DNA of 64,000 nt. Source: RUG572 sp964386385. GTDB lineage: Bacteria; Verrucomicrobiota; Kiritimatiellia; RFP12; UBA1067. The position numbers and the translations under genes were made by a program. This document shows positions 24,960-33,448 of this stretch, in pieces. The notes under the pieces are model-generated. The model worked only from the letters and a program-made list of their open reading frames with translations, was not told the origin of the DNA and did not search any database. Position 1 is the stretch's first letter, and each line of letters starts with the position of its first letter. The stretch lies in NCBI GenBank assembly GCA_964386385.1, contig CAYLRN010000010.1, positions 38,552-102,551 on the forward strand, read 5' to 3'.

Positions 24960-25178
24960 CTATAGATTGTTCTGCGACCAGAACACGCGGCTGATGGCAG
25001 CGCACTTGCCTGTTTCGCCCCTTCGGTCAAAATAGTCCCACGCTCGTTTCACCTGCTGTCCCGCCCGAAAGGCTCTGCTTCGCCCTTCAAGGCCAAGTTC
25101 ATCAGCTAACTCGGCGAAACTCATCCGTTCATCCCAGTTTTCTTCGGCTATGTCTGCTATGTCCTCGTACATTCCCAT
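24960..25178 (-). CDS. Small hypothetical protein (72 aa)
   Basis: A small charged protein (MYEDIADIAEENWDERMSFA, then ELADELGLEGRSRAFRAGQQ) preceded by a good ribosome site (GGGAG, 7 bases from the ATG). The middle looks like a compact helical, possibly DNA-binding, domain. No family is recognised. It lies 50 bases downstream of the Asn-rich small gene on the same strand, so the two may be one transcript. Confidence 0.55.
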   Translation of the reverse strand: MGMYEDIADIAEENWDERMSFAELADELGLEGRSRAFRAGQQVKRAWDYFDRRGETGKCAAISRVFWSQNNL

Positions 25179-25228
25179 CGTTGTCTCCCTTCGCTTCTAA
25201 CTTCATACTGACAACCCATCTGTGCGTC

Positions 25229-25435
25229 CTAGTTCCAGTAACGCTCATTGTTTGGGTTAAGCTGGTTTGCACGATTGTTCATCCGCGACCGATACGCAGA
25301 ACTGCTTGGATTGAATTGATTGGAATGATTGTTCCTGTTCGCCCGATATGCGGAATTGTTCGGGTTGCATTGGTTCGCATAGTGATCGCATTGTTGCTTC
25401 GTATGCGTATAACTAGAAACGCCTTTTCTAGACAT
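25229..25435 (-). CDS. Asn-rich repeat mini-protein (68 aa)
   Basis: Begins MSRKGVSSYTHTKQQCDHYA with a strong ribosome site (AAGGAG, 6 bases from the ATG). The body is four tandem units of about 11-12 residues built on the pattern NQxNPNNxxYR: ANQCNPNNSAYR, then SNQFNPSSSAYR, then ANQLNPNNERYW. The family looks familiar from scattered bacterial hypothetical proteins, but no function is known to me. The units are also visible as near-repeats in the DNA. Confidence 0.65.
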   Translation of the reverse strand: MSRKGVSSYTHTKQQCDHYANQCNPNNSAYRANRNNHSNQFNPSSSAYRSRMNNRANQLNPNNERYWN

Positions 25436-26180
25436 TTTACTCTCCTTTTCTTTAATCACTCCAACTTCGGCTTCAGATTGACCAACCACTGGCATTCTCG
25501 GCCGACACAAGGAACAGTTTACTCTTTTGTTTTTTTTTTCAAGTAAAATCGCAATATTTATGTGAAAATGTGATTGAGGCCATAATTCGCAATGTCAAGT
25601 GGATTTATTGCTTATTGGCACTTTATTGTTGTTGTCATAGATAATGAGCCACTCGCATTTGCCACCGCTTGTGCATGATGACATGCCTGTATGTGTCTGC
25701 GGAACAGCCCGAAGCCGCTTGCGCGGGCACGAAAGGCCATTCCAGTACGAAAGGAACGCGCTCCTGCGTGTCCGTTCTCGCAATACCACTTTCTGCTTCG
25801 CTCACATAGTAGAGCTACACTCCACGATTCCGTGTCCCTAAGGGTTTTCGCCCCTTTTCGTGTCGACACCGCAGCCCCTCCTCCACCTTCAGCATTTTCT
25901 GCGTTTCGCAGGGCTTCTGTCGCTTCCATGACAATATCCAACTGAACATGATATATGCCAATTATCCATGTTCAGCATAATAGACTACCACAGACCTGTA
26001 CGCATTACCATCAGCACTGTTTCTACACTTTCTGACATTTTCCATCCCGCTTTCCAAAAGAATAACGACAACATTGAGATTATGGTGAAGGCGAAATATC
26101 TCAAATCACAATGAGCCGTGTACAACGCTCCGAGTCGTGCGACATCCCCCCACACTGTCCTCACTTCATAATCAAATGGA

Positions 26181-26245
26181 TTTCGTCCGCCCCATAATCT
26201 CAAGGCAGATGAAGGAAAATCCATAGGATTACAGCGCGGACGAAA
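26181..26245. repeat. TTTCGTCCGC palindromic repeat, copy 2
   Basis: Left arm TTTCGTCCGCCCCATAATCT, right arm GGATTACAGCGCGGACGAAA; 65 bp. More degenerate than copy 1. Confidence 0.75.
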
Positions 26246-26371
26246 ACTGTGAACTGTGGCGAAGACGCGGACATGGAATGGGAGGATGTAAGATTACTGA
26301 GAGGACGAAAATAATGAAGATTGGGATTATTCGGCTGTTCAAGTTTTTTGGGGAATGGGTGGAGGCTATGG

Positions 26372-26445
26372 TTTCAGCGCCGTAATCTCACGACACGAAA
26401 AAGAAGGACAACGAAGTCATCCATGAGATTACGGCGCGGACGAAA
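26372..26445. repeat. TTTCGTCCGC palindromic repeat, copy 3
   Basis: Left arm TTTCAGCGCCGTAATCTCA, right arm TGAGATTACGGCGCGGACGA; 74 bp. Single right-type arms also lie at 26287-26310 and 26481-26504. Confidence 0.8.
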
Positions 26446-26697
26446 GATGTGGGCGAAGACGCGAACATGAAACGGGGCGGAGTGAGATTACGAGGCGGAC
26501 GAAAACGATAGAGACTGGGATGATTCGAGCGACATAACCCTTCAAAATGCCATCATTTCGCCTTGGCGTGTTCTTTCAATGCGCGTAAGTCGGTCTTTCG
26601 TGTTCAAAATAGGCGATATTGAAAACATGCTTTCAATACTGTCACATTTCTGATACAATGGCACTTGGAATCTCGAAAAAGCAGGAGTTATGGCAAG

Positions 26698-27207
26698 ATG
26701 ATCAGGATTGTGCAAGAAGATATCACGAGACTGGCGGTCGACGCCATCGTCAATGCGGCCAATCAGATGATGCTGGGTGGAGGGGGAGTTGACGGAGCGA
26801 TCCACCGCGCCGCAGGGCGTGAGCTCTACGAAGCGTGCCTCAAGGTGCCGGAAGTCCGCCCGAACGTGCGGTGTCCAACCGGAAAGGTACGGATTACGCC
26901 GGCTTTCAAACTGTCAGCCAAGTTCGTCATCCACACCGTCGGTCCGGTCTATCGCGACGGGATGCACGGCGAACCAGAAAAACTCGCAGATTGCTACCGC
27001 AACTCCCTCGTCATCGCGGCAGAGAACGAGTGCAGGTCAATTGCCTTTCCATGCATTTCGACGGGAATATACCACTACCCAATCGAGGATGCAGCAGAGA
27101 TTGCCATTCAAGAAGCAAGGGAATTTTTGATCAAAAATGAGATGGAAGTCATATTCTGCTGTTTTACTGCACACGATGCGGCAGTATACGAACAACTGCT
27201 GAATTGA
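26698..27207 (+). CDS. Macro-domain protein, O-acetyl-ADP-ribose deacetylase-like
   Basis: A stand-alone macro domain of 169 residues that should bind ADP-ribose and may remove it from proteins or hydrolyse O-acetyl-ADP-ribose. Diagnostic motifs are DAIVNAANQMMLGGGGVDGA (ligand-binding loop with the conserved Asn and Gly run) and FPCISTGIYHYPIEDAAEIA. Start at ATG 26698 with AGGAG 11 bases upstream. It sits alone among repeats, and no ADP-ribosyltransferase partner is visible nearby. Confidence 0.92.
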   Translation: MIRIVQEDITRLAVDAIVNAANQMMLGGGGVDGAIHRAAGRELYEACLKVPEVRPNVRCPTGKVRITPAFKLSAKFVIHTVGPVYRDGMHGEPEKLADCYRNSLVIAAENECRSIAFPCISTGIYHYPIEDAAEIAIQEAREFLIKNEMEVIFCCFTAHDAAVYEQLLN

Positions 27208-27983
27208 CAGAGCGGAAGACCAATGGATGTAAAACTGCAGCCTCAACGCGAAAACTCGGGAAAAGACGCGAAAACCCTTCGGAACATGGAAAGTCGGGAG
27301 GGATACACTCATGCGCGACAGAAGCGAGAGGGATGATGCGGCGGGGCGAGACGCCCCGCCCTACCAAATGGCGAAACAAATTCCATTTCGGTAGGGCGCG
27401 ACGTCCCGTCGCGCCGTTTCGCCGATGGCGGCGGACGAGGACATCCGCCATCCAATGACGAGCGCAAAGAGCGTAGTCTTCGTTGCGGAATCTTTCGTCC
27501 GCTCCGTAATCTCACGACACGCGAAAGGAGGACAGCGAAGTTCCATTCATGAGATTACGGCGCGGACGAAATCTGTTTGCAGGACGATTCACTTTCACTC
27601 CCCCCCCCCCCGATTTTGACCGCGAAACAATCTCCAACCTCCGCGCCGACAATCTCGTCCGCTCCGTAATCTCACGAGGGGGCTATTGAATTTTTCACCC
27701 ATGACGATACCCACAGACTTATAAAATTCCGTGGGTGGTTGAGTGCCGGCATCATTTCTGCATTTTACATTTAAAACTTCCAAAATTCCTCTTGGATGCC
27801 GCATCGGCTCAATTGCGACATAAATCTAAGCCCTCCTTCAGTGTTTTCAGGCTCGCAGGGTTTCATTGTCTTCAGTGGCAAAACACGACATCGAAGCAGA
27901 AGACGACGGACGCGCAGAAGCGCCCCTTCCATGCGAACGCAAGGGGGTGGACAGTCTTTCTTGTCTGCCACACAGGGCAAAGT
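27208..27983. other. Repeat debris between the macro-domain and XRE genes
   Basis: No supported gene. 27,240-27,300 is CGAAAA-type tandem debris. 27,340-27,420 holds two GGTAGGGCG/GACGTCCCG palindromes. 27,493-27,571 is a full TTTCGTCCGC repeat. A run of 12 C lies at 27,600-27,611 and a single repeat arm at 27,655-27,680. 27,840-27,900 is CAGTG-type debris. A 69-codon minus frame at 27,595-27,804 is not credible as a gene. Confidence 0.6.
27493..27571. repeat. TTTCGTCCGC palindromic repeat, copy 4
   Basis: Left arm TTTCGTCCGCTCCGTAATCT, right arm GAGATTACGGCGCGGACGAA; 79 bp, the best preserved copy with copy 1. Confidence 0.85.
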
Positions 27984-28547
27984 CTACTGGAAAAGCGTCT
28001 TCAGCTCGAGAAGCTCTCGGCGGCGGGCGGCGGCGTAGACGACAATATCCGTATCCTCCGGAATGACCGAGGTGACGTACGGCGTCCCGCATATCTCGCA
28101 GCAGGCTCCGTCGTTGAGCGGAGCGCCGCAGTTCGGACACCGCTTCTCAAGAAACTCCCCGCAGTGCGCACATCTGTCCCCACCATGCGGAGATGCGGAT
28201 TTGCGGTTCGGACGGAAGAACAGAGTTCCCGCAACGACATACGGGACATTCGACGGACAATGGCAGTCAGGGCAGAATCCATGCAAGATCTGCGCATTGA
28301 AAGCGGATGCTGCCACCGCCTCGACGACATCGCCATTCTCGGACTTTGGGGGCTCAAGCGGAATGCCGAGATAGTCCGATATCTTCTTCACGGTGTCGTC
28401 GGAAATCTTCGTGGTCATCCCGCCTTCGAACATCGAGATGGCCGACTGCCTGCAGCCAACGGCCTTTGCGAGGGAAGTCTGGTTGAGACCCCTTGCAATG
28501 CGCGCGTCCTTGCAACGACGGCAAAACTCTGGAGACAGGTTGATCAC
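27984..28547 (-). CDS. XRE-family regulator with C-terminal zinc ribbons
   Basis: A 187-residue protein. The N-terminal Cro/C1-type helix-turn-helix covers about residues 5-62 (ARIARGLNQTSLAKAVGCRQ, SAISMFEGGMTTKISDDTVK). The C-terminal half has three to four CxxC pairs (CPDCHCP, CAHCGEFLEKRCPNCGAPL, CCEICGTPY) forming probable double zinc ribbons. I chose the GTG at 28547, close before the HTH. A TTGTAT-17-CATACT promoter sits 10 bases upstream of that GTG; an in-frame TTG at 28601 would put the promoter inside the gene. A cluster of TATCAACA sites upstream may be its operators. Confidence 0.8.
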   Translation of the reverse strand: MINLSPEFCRRCKDARIARGLNQTSLAKAVGCRQSAISMFEGGMTTKISDDTVKKISDYLGIPLEPPKSENGDVVEAVAASAFNAQILHGFCPDCHCPSNVPYVVAGTLFFRPNRKSASPHGGDRCAHCGEFLEKRCPNCGAPLNDGACCEICGTPYVTSVIPEDTDIVVYAAARRRELLELKTLFQ

Positions 28548-28594
28548 AGTGGCGTACAGTATGCTCTTTTTCGTGCGGAAATACAACCCCCAAG

Positions 28595-28709
28595 ATATCA
28601 ACAGTTATCAACACCATTCTTATGATATTGCCTTTAAAGTTATAAACACCTGTTGATATGTCTGTACACAACCCTTTTTATCAACACCTTGTGATATTTC
28701 TGTTGATAA
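28595..28709. promoter_or_regulatory. Cluster of TTATCAACA-type nonamers
   Basis: Five sites in 115 bases: ATATCAACA (28595-28603), TTATCAACA (28605-28613), TGTTGATAT (28651-28659), TTATCAACA (28678-28686) and TGTTGATAA (28701-28709). The last two form a perfect inverted pair 14 bases apart. They differ from the classic DnaA box TTATCCACA by one base. They could be DnaA boxes of an origin or operators for the adjacent XRE regulator. Confidence 0.55.
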
Positions 28710-28992
28710 GTCTCTAATCCAGTTCTTGTCGATGATGACAGTGATGGAAACGGACGATGGATAGCGGAAAGGCCGTACGCATGGGCGACCGAAACAAACA
28801 GAAGACGGCGAACGAGTAGAAACGCGTCCCTCCCGCAATTGCAATGTGAGATGGAGTTGTTGTTTTACCACAAAATCGCACGAAAACCTTGCGAAACACG
28901 AAAATGGGCTACGAAAAGTGAGTGGCCTTCGTGTCCGCGCAAGCGGCTTTCGTGCGGTTTCGTGCTTGCCCCGCAGGGCGTTTCAATATCGT
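28710..28992. other. Intergenic remnant with degenerate repeats
   Basis: No gene seen. 28,821-28,840 has a fragment of the GCGTCCCTCCCGC palindrome family. 28,870-28,960 is CGAAAA-type tandem debris. Confidence 0.5.
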
Positions 28993-30582
28993 TCAACGTT
29001 CTTCCGCGTCCTGTAAAGCGGGTTCAACCGCCGGCTCTGCGGCAGTTTCACCAACGATGGCGGATTCTGCGGAGACGGCAGATTCCACCGCATGAGCAGG
29101 TTCAATGGGAGTTTCCGCAGTCGCGGCATATTCTGTGGATGAGGTTGATTCTTCGGACGCGGCGGATTCCGCTGTCGGAGCGGGTTCAACGGGAGTTTCC
29201 GCGGAAGTGGCGGATTCAGTCGTCGAACTGGATTCAACTGCGTTTTCCGGCAAAACCTCCGATTCAGCGGAGTTCTCCTCCATGACAGCATCCATTTGGA
29301 GAGGCGTGAAAGGCGTCGCCGCTGCGGCAACCGGTTCAGAGGGGTTCTCGCCAGGCTTGATCCCCTTCTCCTCGCAATTCGGATAGACGAAGAGACGGCA
29401 TTCTATCGGGCCGTTGTAGAACGGAATCTTCACGACGTAGTAGAGGTTGACCATTCGCGACAGCGAAGGGCTTCCGGTCAGGAGGCCGCCGGTGTAGCCG
29501 GCGCACTTTTCGCTCATGAAGACGCCGATGCGCTCGTAGTCGGAAACCAGGCTCTCTGAATCTCCGAGGCGGATTCCGTATTCCGGATTGACGAACACGA
29601 CTCCCTTACCTTCTGGAATTGGCGTATCGGCGAAGTCGCACGTCTCAAAGTGGATGTACTGGGAAACACCGGCCGCATGGGCGTTTATCTGGGCATTTTG
29701 GACGGCTTCCGGTGAAATGTCTGTCGCAATGATCGGCGGCACTTCATTCGGGGTCTCCTTCTCGGCCGCCTCAATCACCATGTCGCGCCATATCTGCTCC
29801 GGCGACGCTCCGAAGCGCTGGCGGGGAGCGGAGCGCGGGGCCTTCTCGTTCGGTATGATCCGTTCAAAGCCCTTGATGTGCATGAACGCAAAGTGCGAGC
29901 GGAGCGAGCCCGGCGCACGGTTGAGGGCCGTCAGGGCCGCTTCGATCGCGGGGGTTCCGGAGCCGCACATGGGCGAGACGAAAGGCGTCTTGCGATTCCA
30001 GTGCAAGGCGTCGATGCATGCGGCGGCAAGTGTCTCCTGCATTGGAGCGGAGCCGGGAATCTTGCGGTAGCCGCGCTTGGAGAGCGGAGTGCCGCTTGTG
30101 TCGAGATAGACTATGGCCTCGCGGTTTTCCCAGTAGAGAAACACCGCGGCGCCCATGTCGTAGTCCGAACCGGAATCTGGGCGTCGGTCGAACTTCATCC
30201 TCATCCTGTCGACGATGGCGTCCTTTGCAACGAGTGACGGAAGGCGCGTGTCCCGCACGGTATCGTTGTGGACAATCGACGAAACGGACACGTAGCCATC
30301 TGGCTCAAGCAGGTTTTCCCAGTCTATAGACCCGACCTTCTCGTACAGTTCGCGCACATGGCGGCAGGTGGTCCGAAGAAGCGGAACCAGCACTCGATGC
30401 GCGGTGCGCAGACGCAGATTCAGGCGGAAGACGTCGCGCATCGCCCCGGCGACGACGACGGTGTTTTCCGTCACCTCGATCGGGCGATATCCCATTTCCA
30501 CCACTTCGCGCTCAGTCCATTCCGACAGTCCCTTCGCGCATGACAGGATTATCGGGTATCTCTTATCCGTCCAGATTCTCAT
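28993..30582 (-). CDS. THUMP-domain rRNA methyltransferase (RlmL N-half/YpsC type)
   Basis: An S-adenosylmethionine-dependent RNA methyltransferase. It has a ferredoxin-like/THUMP N-terminus (residues about 1-160) and a catalytic domain with the SAM-binding motif PFVSPMCGSGTPAIEAALTA and the motif FVNPEYGIRLG in place of the usual NPPYG. The final ~110 residues are an unusual low-complexity tail of Ala, Glu, Ser, Pro and Thr in imperfect repeats (TAESAASEESTSSTEYAATA) and are not part of the family. It follows dnaN with a 31-base gap. The methylation target (23S G2445 in E. coli RlmL) is only inferred. Confidence 0.85.
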   Translation of the reverse strand: MRIWTDKRYPIILSCAKGLSEWTEREVVEMGYRPIEVTENTVVVAGAMRDVFRLNLRLRTAHRVLVPLLRTTCRHVRELYEKVGSIDWENLLEPDGYVSVSSIVHNDTVRDTRLPSLVAKDAIVDRMRMKFDRRPDSGSDYDMGAAVFLYWENREAIVYLDTSGTPLSKRGYRKIPGSAPMQETLAAACIDALHWNRKTPFVSPMCGSGTPAIEAALTALNRAPGSLRSHFAFMHIKGFERIIPNEKAPRSAPRQRFGASPEQIWRDMVIEAAEKETPNEVPPIIATDISPEAVQNAQINAHAAGVSQYIHFETCDFADTPIPEGKGVVFVNPEYGIRLGDSESLVSDYERIGVFMSEKCAGYTGGLLTGSPSLSRMVNLYYVVKIPFYNGPIECRLFVYPNCEEKGIKPGENPSEPVAAAATPFTPLQMDAVMEENSAESEVLPENAVESSSTTESATSAETPVEPAPTAESAASEESTSSTEYAATAETPIEPAHAVESAVSAESAIVGETAAEPAVEPALQDAEER

Positions 30583-30613
30583 TTGACGTAGCCGGGTTGC
30601 TGTGTGGGAACGA

Positions 30614-31708
30614 TCAGTTGACGCGAAGAGGCATCATGACGTAGAGGAACGGAATGGAACACTTCAAAAGCGCGGGCTGCGTTCCGCTGTTGAGTTCGAT
30701 AGTCACTTCGTCCTCGTCAATCGCCTTGAGAGGCTCGATGACGTAGCTGGGATTGAAGACGATCTCTATGCGCTGGCCGTCGTACTTGATGGGCACGATG
30801 TCGCGCGCGGAACTGCCGTCGCGCGTAGTCGCCGTGACGGTCAGCTGGTTGGAATCGAATGTGAGCTTGGTGGAGTTGGTCTCGTCCTGCATCATCACGC
30901 TTGCGCGTTCAAGGGCGGAGAGAAGAAGCTGACGGTCGATGGCGATGTGCTCGGCCGTTTCGGTCGGAATGACCTGGCGATAGTTCGGATAGACGCCATC
31001 GAGCAGTTTGGAGTAGATCCATGTGTCTCCGAGATTGAATGCGACCTGCGACTGCTGAATCGTTATGCGGGCGTCGCCATCGCCTGAAAGGGAACGCTGA
31101 AGGTCGGCGACGACCTTAGAAGGCAGGATTATGTCGCGTTCCTCCTCCGCGGGGACGTCTATCTCATGTTCGATCAGGGCGAGGCGGCGTCCGTCCGTGG
31201 CAACCATCGTAACCTTTCCGTCCTTGAACGACACGAGGACTCCGCGCAGATTCTTGTGTGTGTCGTCCTGCGTCGCGGCATACGCGGTCTTGCGGAGCAT
31301 TTCGCGGAGCGTCATCTGCGGAAGGACATATTCAAACGAATCCAGATCCTCGGGCAGGACGGGATAGTCCTTCATTGACATTCCGGCAAGGTTGAACGTC
31401 GCAGACCCCGCGTTGACGACTGCGACGTCCGCCGCGTTCACCTCCACTTCGATTGGCCCCTCGGCGGCGGACGAAACAGTGTTGAAGAGGAGCTTCGCGG
31501 GCAATGTCGTGCCTCCCTCGGCGATCGTCTCGCACTGGACCATCGACCTGATGGAGATGTCCATGTCAGTCGCCGTCAGGAACAGCTGGTTGTCCTTGCA
31601 CTTTAGAAGCACGTTCTGGAGAATCTTCATCGTGCTCTTGTTCGTTACGACACTCTGCACCTTCTTCAGGCCATCAAGAAACTTTGAACGGACGATTCTG
31701 AATTTCAT
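30614..31708 (-). CDS. dnaN: DNA polymerase III beta sliding clamp
   Basis: The ring clamp that tethers the replicase to DNA. The 364-residue length and three-fold repeated domain pattern match the family: MKFRIVRSKFLDGLKKVQSV at the start, ATDGRRLALIEHEIDVPAEE in the middle, and a C-terminus ending PFLYVMMPLRVN. AAAGGG precedes the ATG. It lies downstream of dnaA, the usual order, with a 252-base spacer that contains DnaA-box-like sites. Confidence 0.96.
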   Translation of the reverse strand: MKFRIVRSKFLDGLKKVQSVVTNKSTMKILQNVLLKCKDNQLFLTATDMDISIRSMVQCETIAEGGTTLPAKLLFNTVSSAAEGPIEVEVNAADVAVVNAGSATFNLAGMSMKDYPVLPEDLDSFEYVLPQMTLREMLRKTAYAATQDDTHKNLRGVLVSFKDGKVTMVATDGRRLALIEHEIDVPAEEERDIILPSKVVADLQRSLSGDGDARITIQQSQVAFNLGDTWIYSKLLDGVYPNYRQVIPTETAEHIAIDRQLLLSALERASVMMQDETNSTKLTFDSNQLTVTATTRDGSSARDIVPIKYDGQRIEIVFNPSYVIEPLKAIDEDEVTIELNSGTQPALLKCSIPFLYVMMPLRVN

Positions 31709-31795
31709 GGTCTTTTACCCTTTAAGCGTTTGGATGATTTTACCTATTATAGGTAATGAAGTAAAGAGTTAATTACTAGTATCAGTAGAAGTGTC

Positions 31796-31976
31796 GATAA
31801 CGTTGACAACTCGACTGCAGCCCGCATTTAAAGGGGTGGCGACGCCATTTTGCCTGTTGAGAACTTTTTAGACATCTTTAGACATCCGTTGACAAGTCAG
31901 GTTTCGCCGTGACTTCTGTTGACAACGGCGCGAGTTGTCTACAGCTTGCACACATGCTGGCTACAGGTTGTCACCG
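31796..31976. promoter_or_regulatory. TTGTCAACA-type nonamers between dnaA and dnaN
   Basis: Four or five sites of the form TTGTCNACR on the minus or plus strand: around 31801, around 31888, TGTTGACAA at 31917-31925, TTGTCTACA at 31935-31943 and TTGTCACCG around 31968. The sequence GACATCTTTAGACATC lies in between (about 31870-31886). The dnaA-dnaN spacer is a common origin position, so these are candidate DnaA boxes with a variant consensus. Confidence 0.5.
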
Positions 31977-33403
31977 CTTCCTATGTCGGCAAAGCTCCTG
32001 CCAAGCGCGTTGAGGACGCCATCGACGGCGTTCTTCAGGTCTGCTTCGACGTCGAGGCGCTTCTGTATCGCCTGAATGCCGTGGTAGACGGTTGCGTGGG
32101 TCTTCGTGAACGCGGTCGCGATTTCCGGAAGCGACTTTGTGGTGAGCTTTCGTGAGAGGAACATTGCCACCTGCCGCGGCGTCACGAGCGTCTGTGTGCG
32201 CTGCGAGGAGAGAATGTCGGATATCTTCACGCCATAGCGCGTGGCGACCGTCTGCATGATCGTCTCAATCGACAGGTCTTTTATCGTCTGTTCCTGTTCG
32301 ATTGAATCCCTGAGAAGATGCTGCGCTATCTCCACCGTGAGCGGAATGGTTGGGTTGAGCTCTATGAACTTCACCACGCGGCGCAGCGCTCCTTCTATTG
32401 CGCGGACGTGCGACGTGATGTTCTTCGCGATGTACGCCAGGATATCGTCAGGAACGGGGCGGTTGGCCCATGTAGTCGCTTTCGTCTTCAGAATGGCCAG
32501 ACGCAGTTCATAGGATGGCGTTTCTATCTCTACGACCATGCCCTGCTGGAATCTGCCCGTTATGCGCTCGGTGAAACCCTTGAGGTGCTTCGGGGCGACG
32601 TCGCTCGTCAGCACCATCTGCTTGTGGTAGAGCATCAGTTCGTTGAAGGTGTTGAAGAATTCCTCCTGTATTTTCTCCTTGCCGGCGATGAACTGGATGT
32701 CGTCTATCAGAAGAAGGTCCACCTTTCTGTAGCGTTCCCGAAATGACGAGACCTCCTGGTTTGCAAGGGCGCTTATGTAGTCGTTCAGGAACATTTCAGC
32801 GGTGGTGAAGCAGACGGACTTGTTGGGGCTGCATTTCAGGACATGGTGTCCGATGGCCTCCATGAGGTGCGTCTTCCCAAGACCCGTACCGCCATAGATG
32901 AAGAGCGGATTGTAGGAGGTGCGCCCAGGTCCTTTTGCCACTGCAACCGCCGCGGAATGGGCGAACGAGTTGGACGGACCCTCCACGAAGTTCGCGAACG
33001 TGTATTCCTCGTGCAGTGGCAGGGTCGAGGGAATCGACTTGATCCGCGGTTTCGTCCTTGGGGAGATTTCCGCGGCTTCCGCTGGCGTCTTGAGAAGCGT
33101 CGGAGACGGCACGGCGGAGACGTTCTGACTGGGGGCGGCGCCGATGGTGAAGACGACGTCCTCAATGCCCGCAATGCCAAGCTCGTGGAATGCGTTCAGG
33201 AGGGGTTTTGCGTAGAGGGAGGTGAAGAGGTCCGCCTGCATCTGTCCCTCGACCGCTACGATGACTTTTCCGTCGATTACCTCGCGCGAGAGAATAAGCG
33301 GAAAGAGGCGGTCCATTTTGCTCTTCGCCTCTTCCGTTTCAAGCGAATCTCGCATTTGAAGGGAAATGCTCCGCCAAAGAGCGTCTGTAAGATTTACTTC
33401 CAT
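31961..33403 (-). CDS. dnaA: Chromosomal replication initiator protein DnaA
   Basis: A 480-residue initiator. Domain I covers about residues 1-85, a linker 86-132, and the AAA+ domain 133-345 with Walker A GGTGLGKTHL (171-180) and Walker B LLIDDIQF (231-238). The DNA-binding domain IV follows from about 375. The recognition motif reads LPEIATAFTKTHATVYHG (residues 425-442). It is one residue shorter than the usual GGRDHTTVLHA and keeps only the His and one Thr of the DHTT core, so the preferred box may differ. No clear ribosome-binding site precedes the ATG. dnaN follows downstream. Confidence 0.97.
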   Translation of the reverse strand: MEVNLTDALWRSISLQMRDSLETEEAKSKMDRLFPLILSREVIDGKVIVAVEGQMQADLFTSLYAKPLLNAFHELGIAGIEDVVFTIGAAPSQNVSAVPSPTLLKTPAEAAEISPRTKPRIKSIPSTLPLHEEYTFANFVEGPSNSFAHSAAVAVAKGPGRTSYNPLFIYGGTGLGKTHLMEAIGHHVLKCSPNKSVCFTTAEMFLNDYISALANQEVSSFRERYRKVDLLLIDDIQFIAGKEKIQEEFFNTFNELMLYHKQMVLTSDVAPKHLKGFTERITGRFQQGMVVEIETPSYELRLAILKTKATTWANRPVPDDILAYIAKNITSHVRAIEGALRRVVKFIELNPTIPLTVEIAQHLLRDSIEQEQTIKDLSIETIMQTVATRYGVKISDILSSQRTQTLVTPRQVAMFLSRKLTTKSLPEIATAFTKTHATVYHGIQAIQKRLDVEADLKNAVDGVLNALGRSFADIGSGDNL

Positions 33404-33448
33404 TGACGTGGGAACGTTGAAATGTTGTGGTGAAGTTGGAAGGCGTAC

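Larger units (their letters stand above)
25436..26697. other. Gene-free, repeat-rich stretch
   Basis: No supported gene. 25,690-25,930 is degenerate sequence related to the period-8 CGAAAA/CAGTG material found at 28,870 and 34,340. 26,181-26,504 holds two full TTTCGTCCGC palindromes and two single arms. The last ~60 bases contain a TACAAT box (26653-26658) that may serve the macro-domain gene. Confidence 0.6.

Noticed and set aside
25612..25941. 109-residue minus frame rich in Glu, Arg and Gly
   Set aside because: It is a translation of degenerate CGAAAA-type tandem repeat; the same words occur untranslated elsewhere.
25985..26224. 79-residue minus frame with one hydrophobic stretch
   Set aside because: No ribosome site and no family; it begins inside a TTTCGTCCGC repeat arm.
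27595..27804. 69-residue minus frame
   Set aside because: It spans a poly-C run and a repeat arm, lacks a ribosome site and has no recognisable domain.
23200..28600. Integrated prophage or insertion sequence
   Set aside because: No integrase, transposase, capsid or attachment-site repeat was found; only small non-coding repeats and isolated genes.
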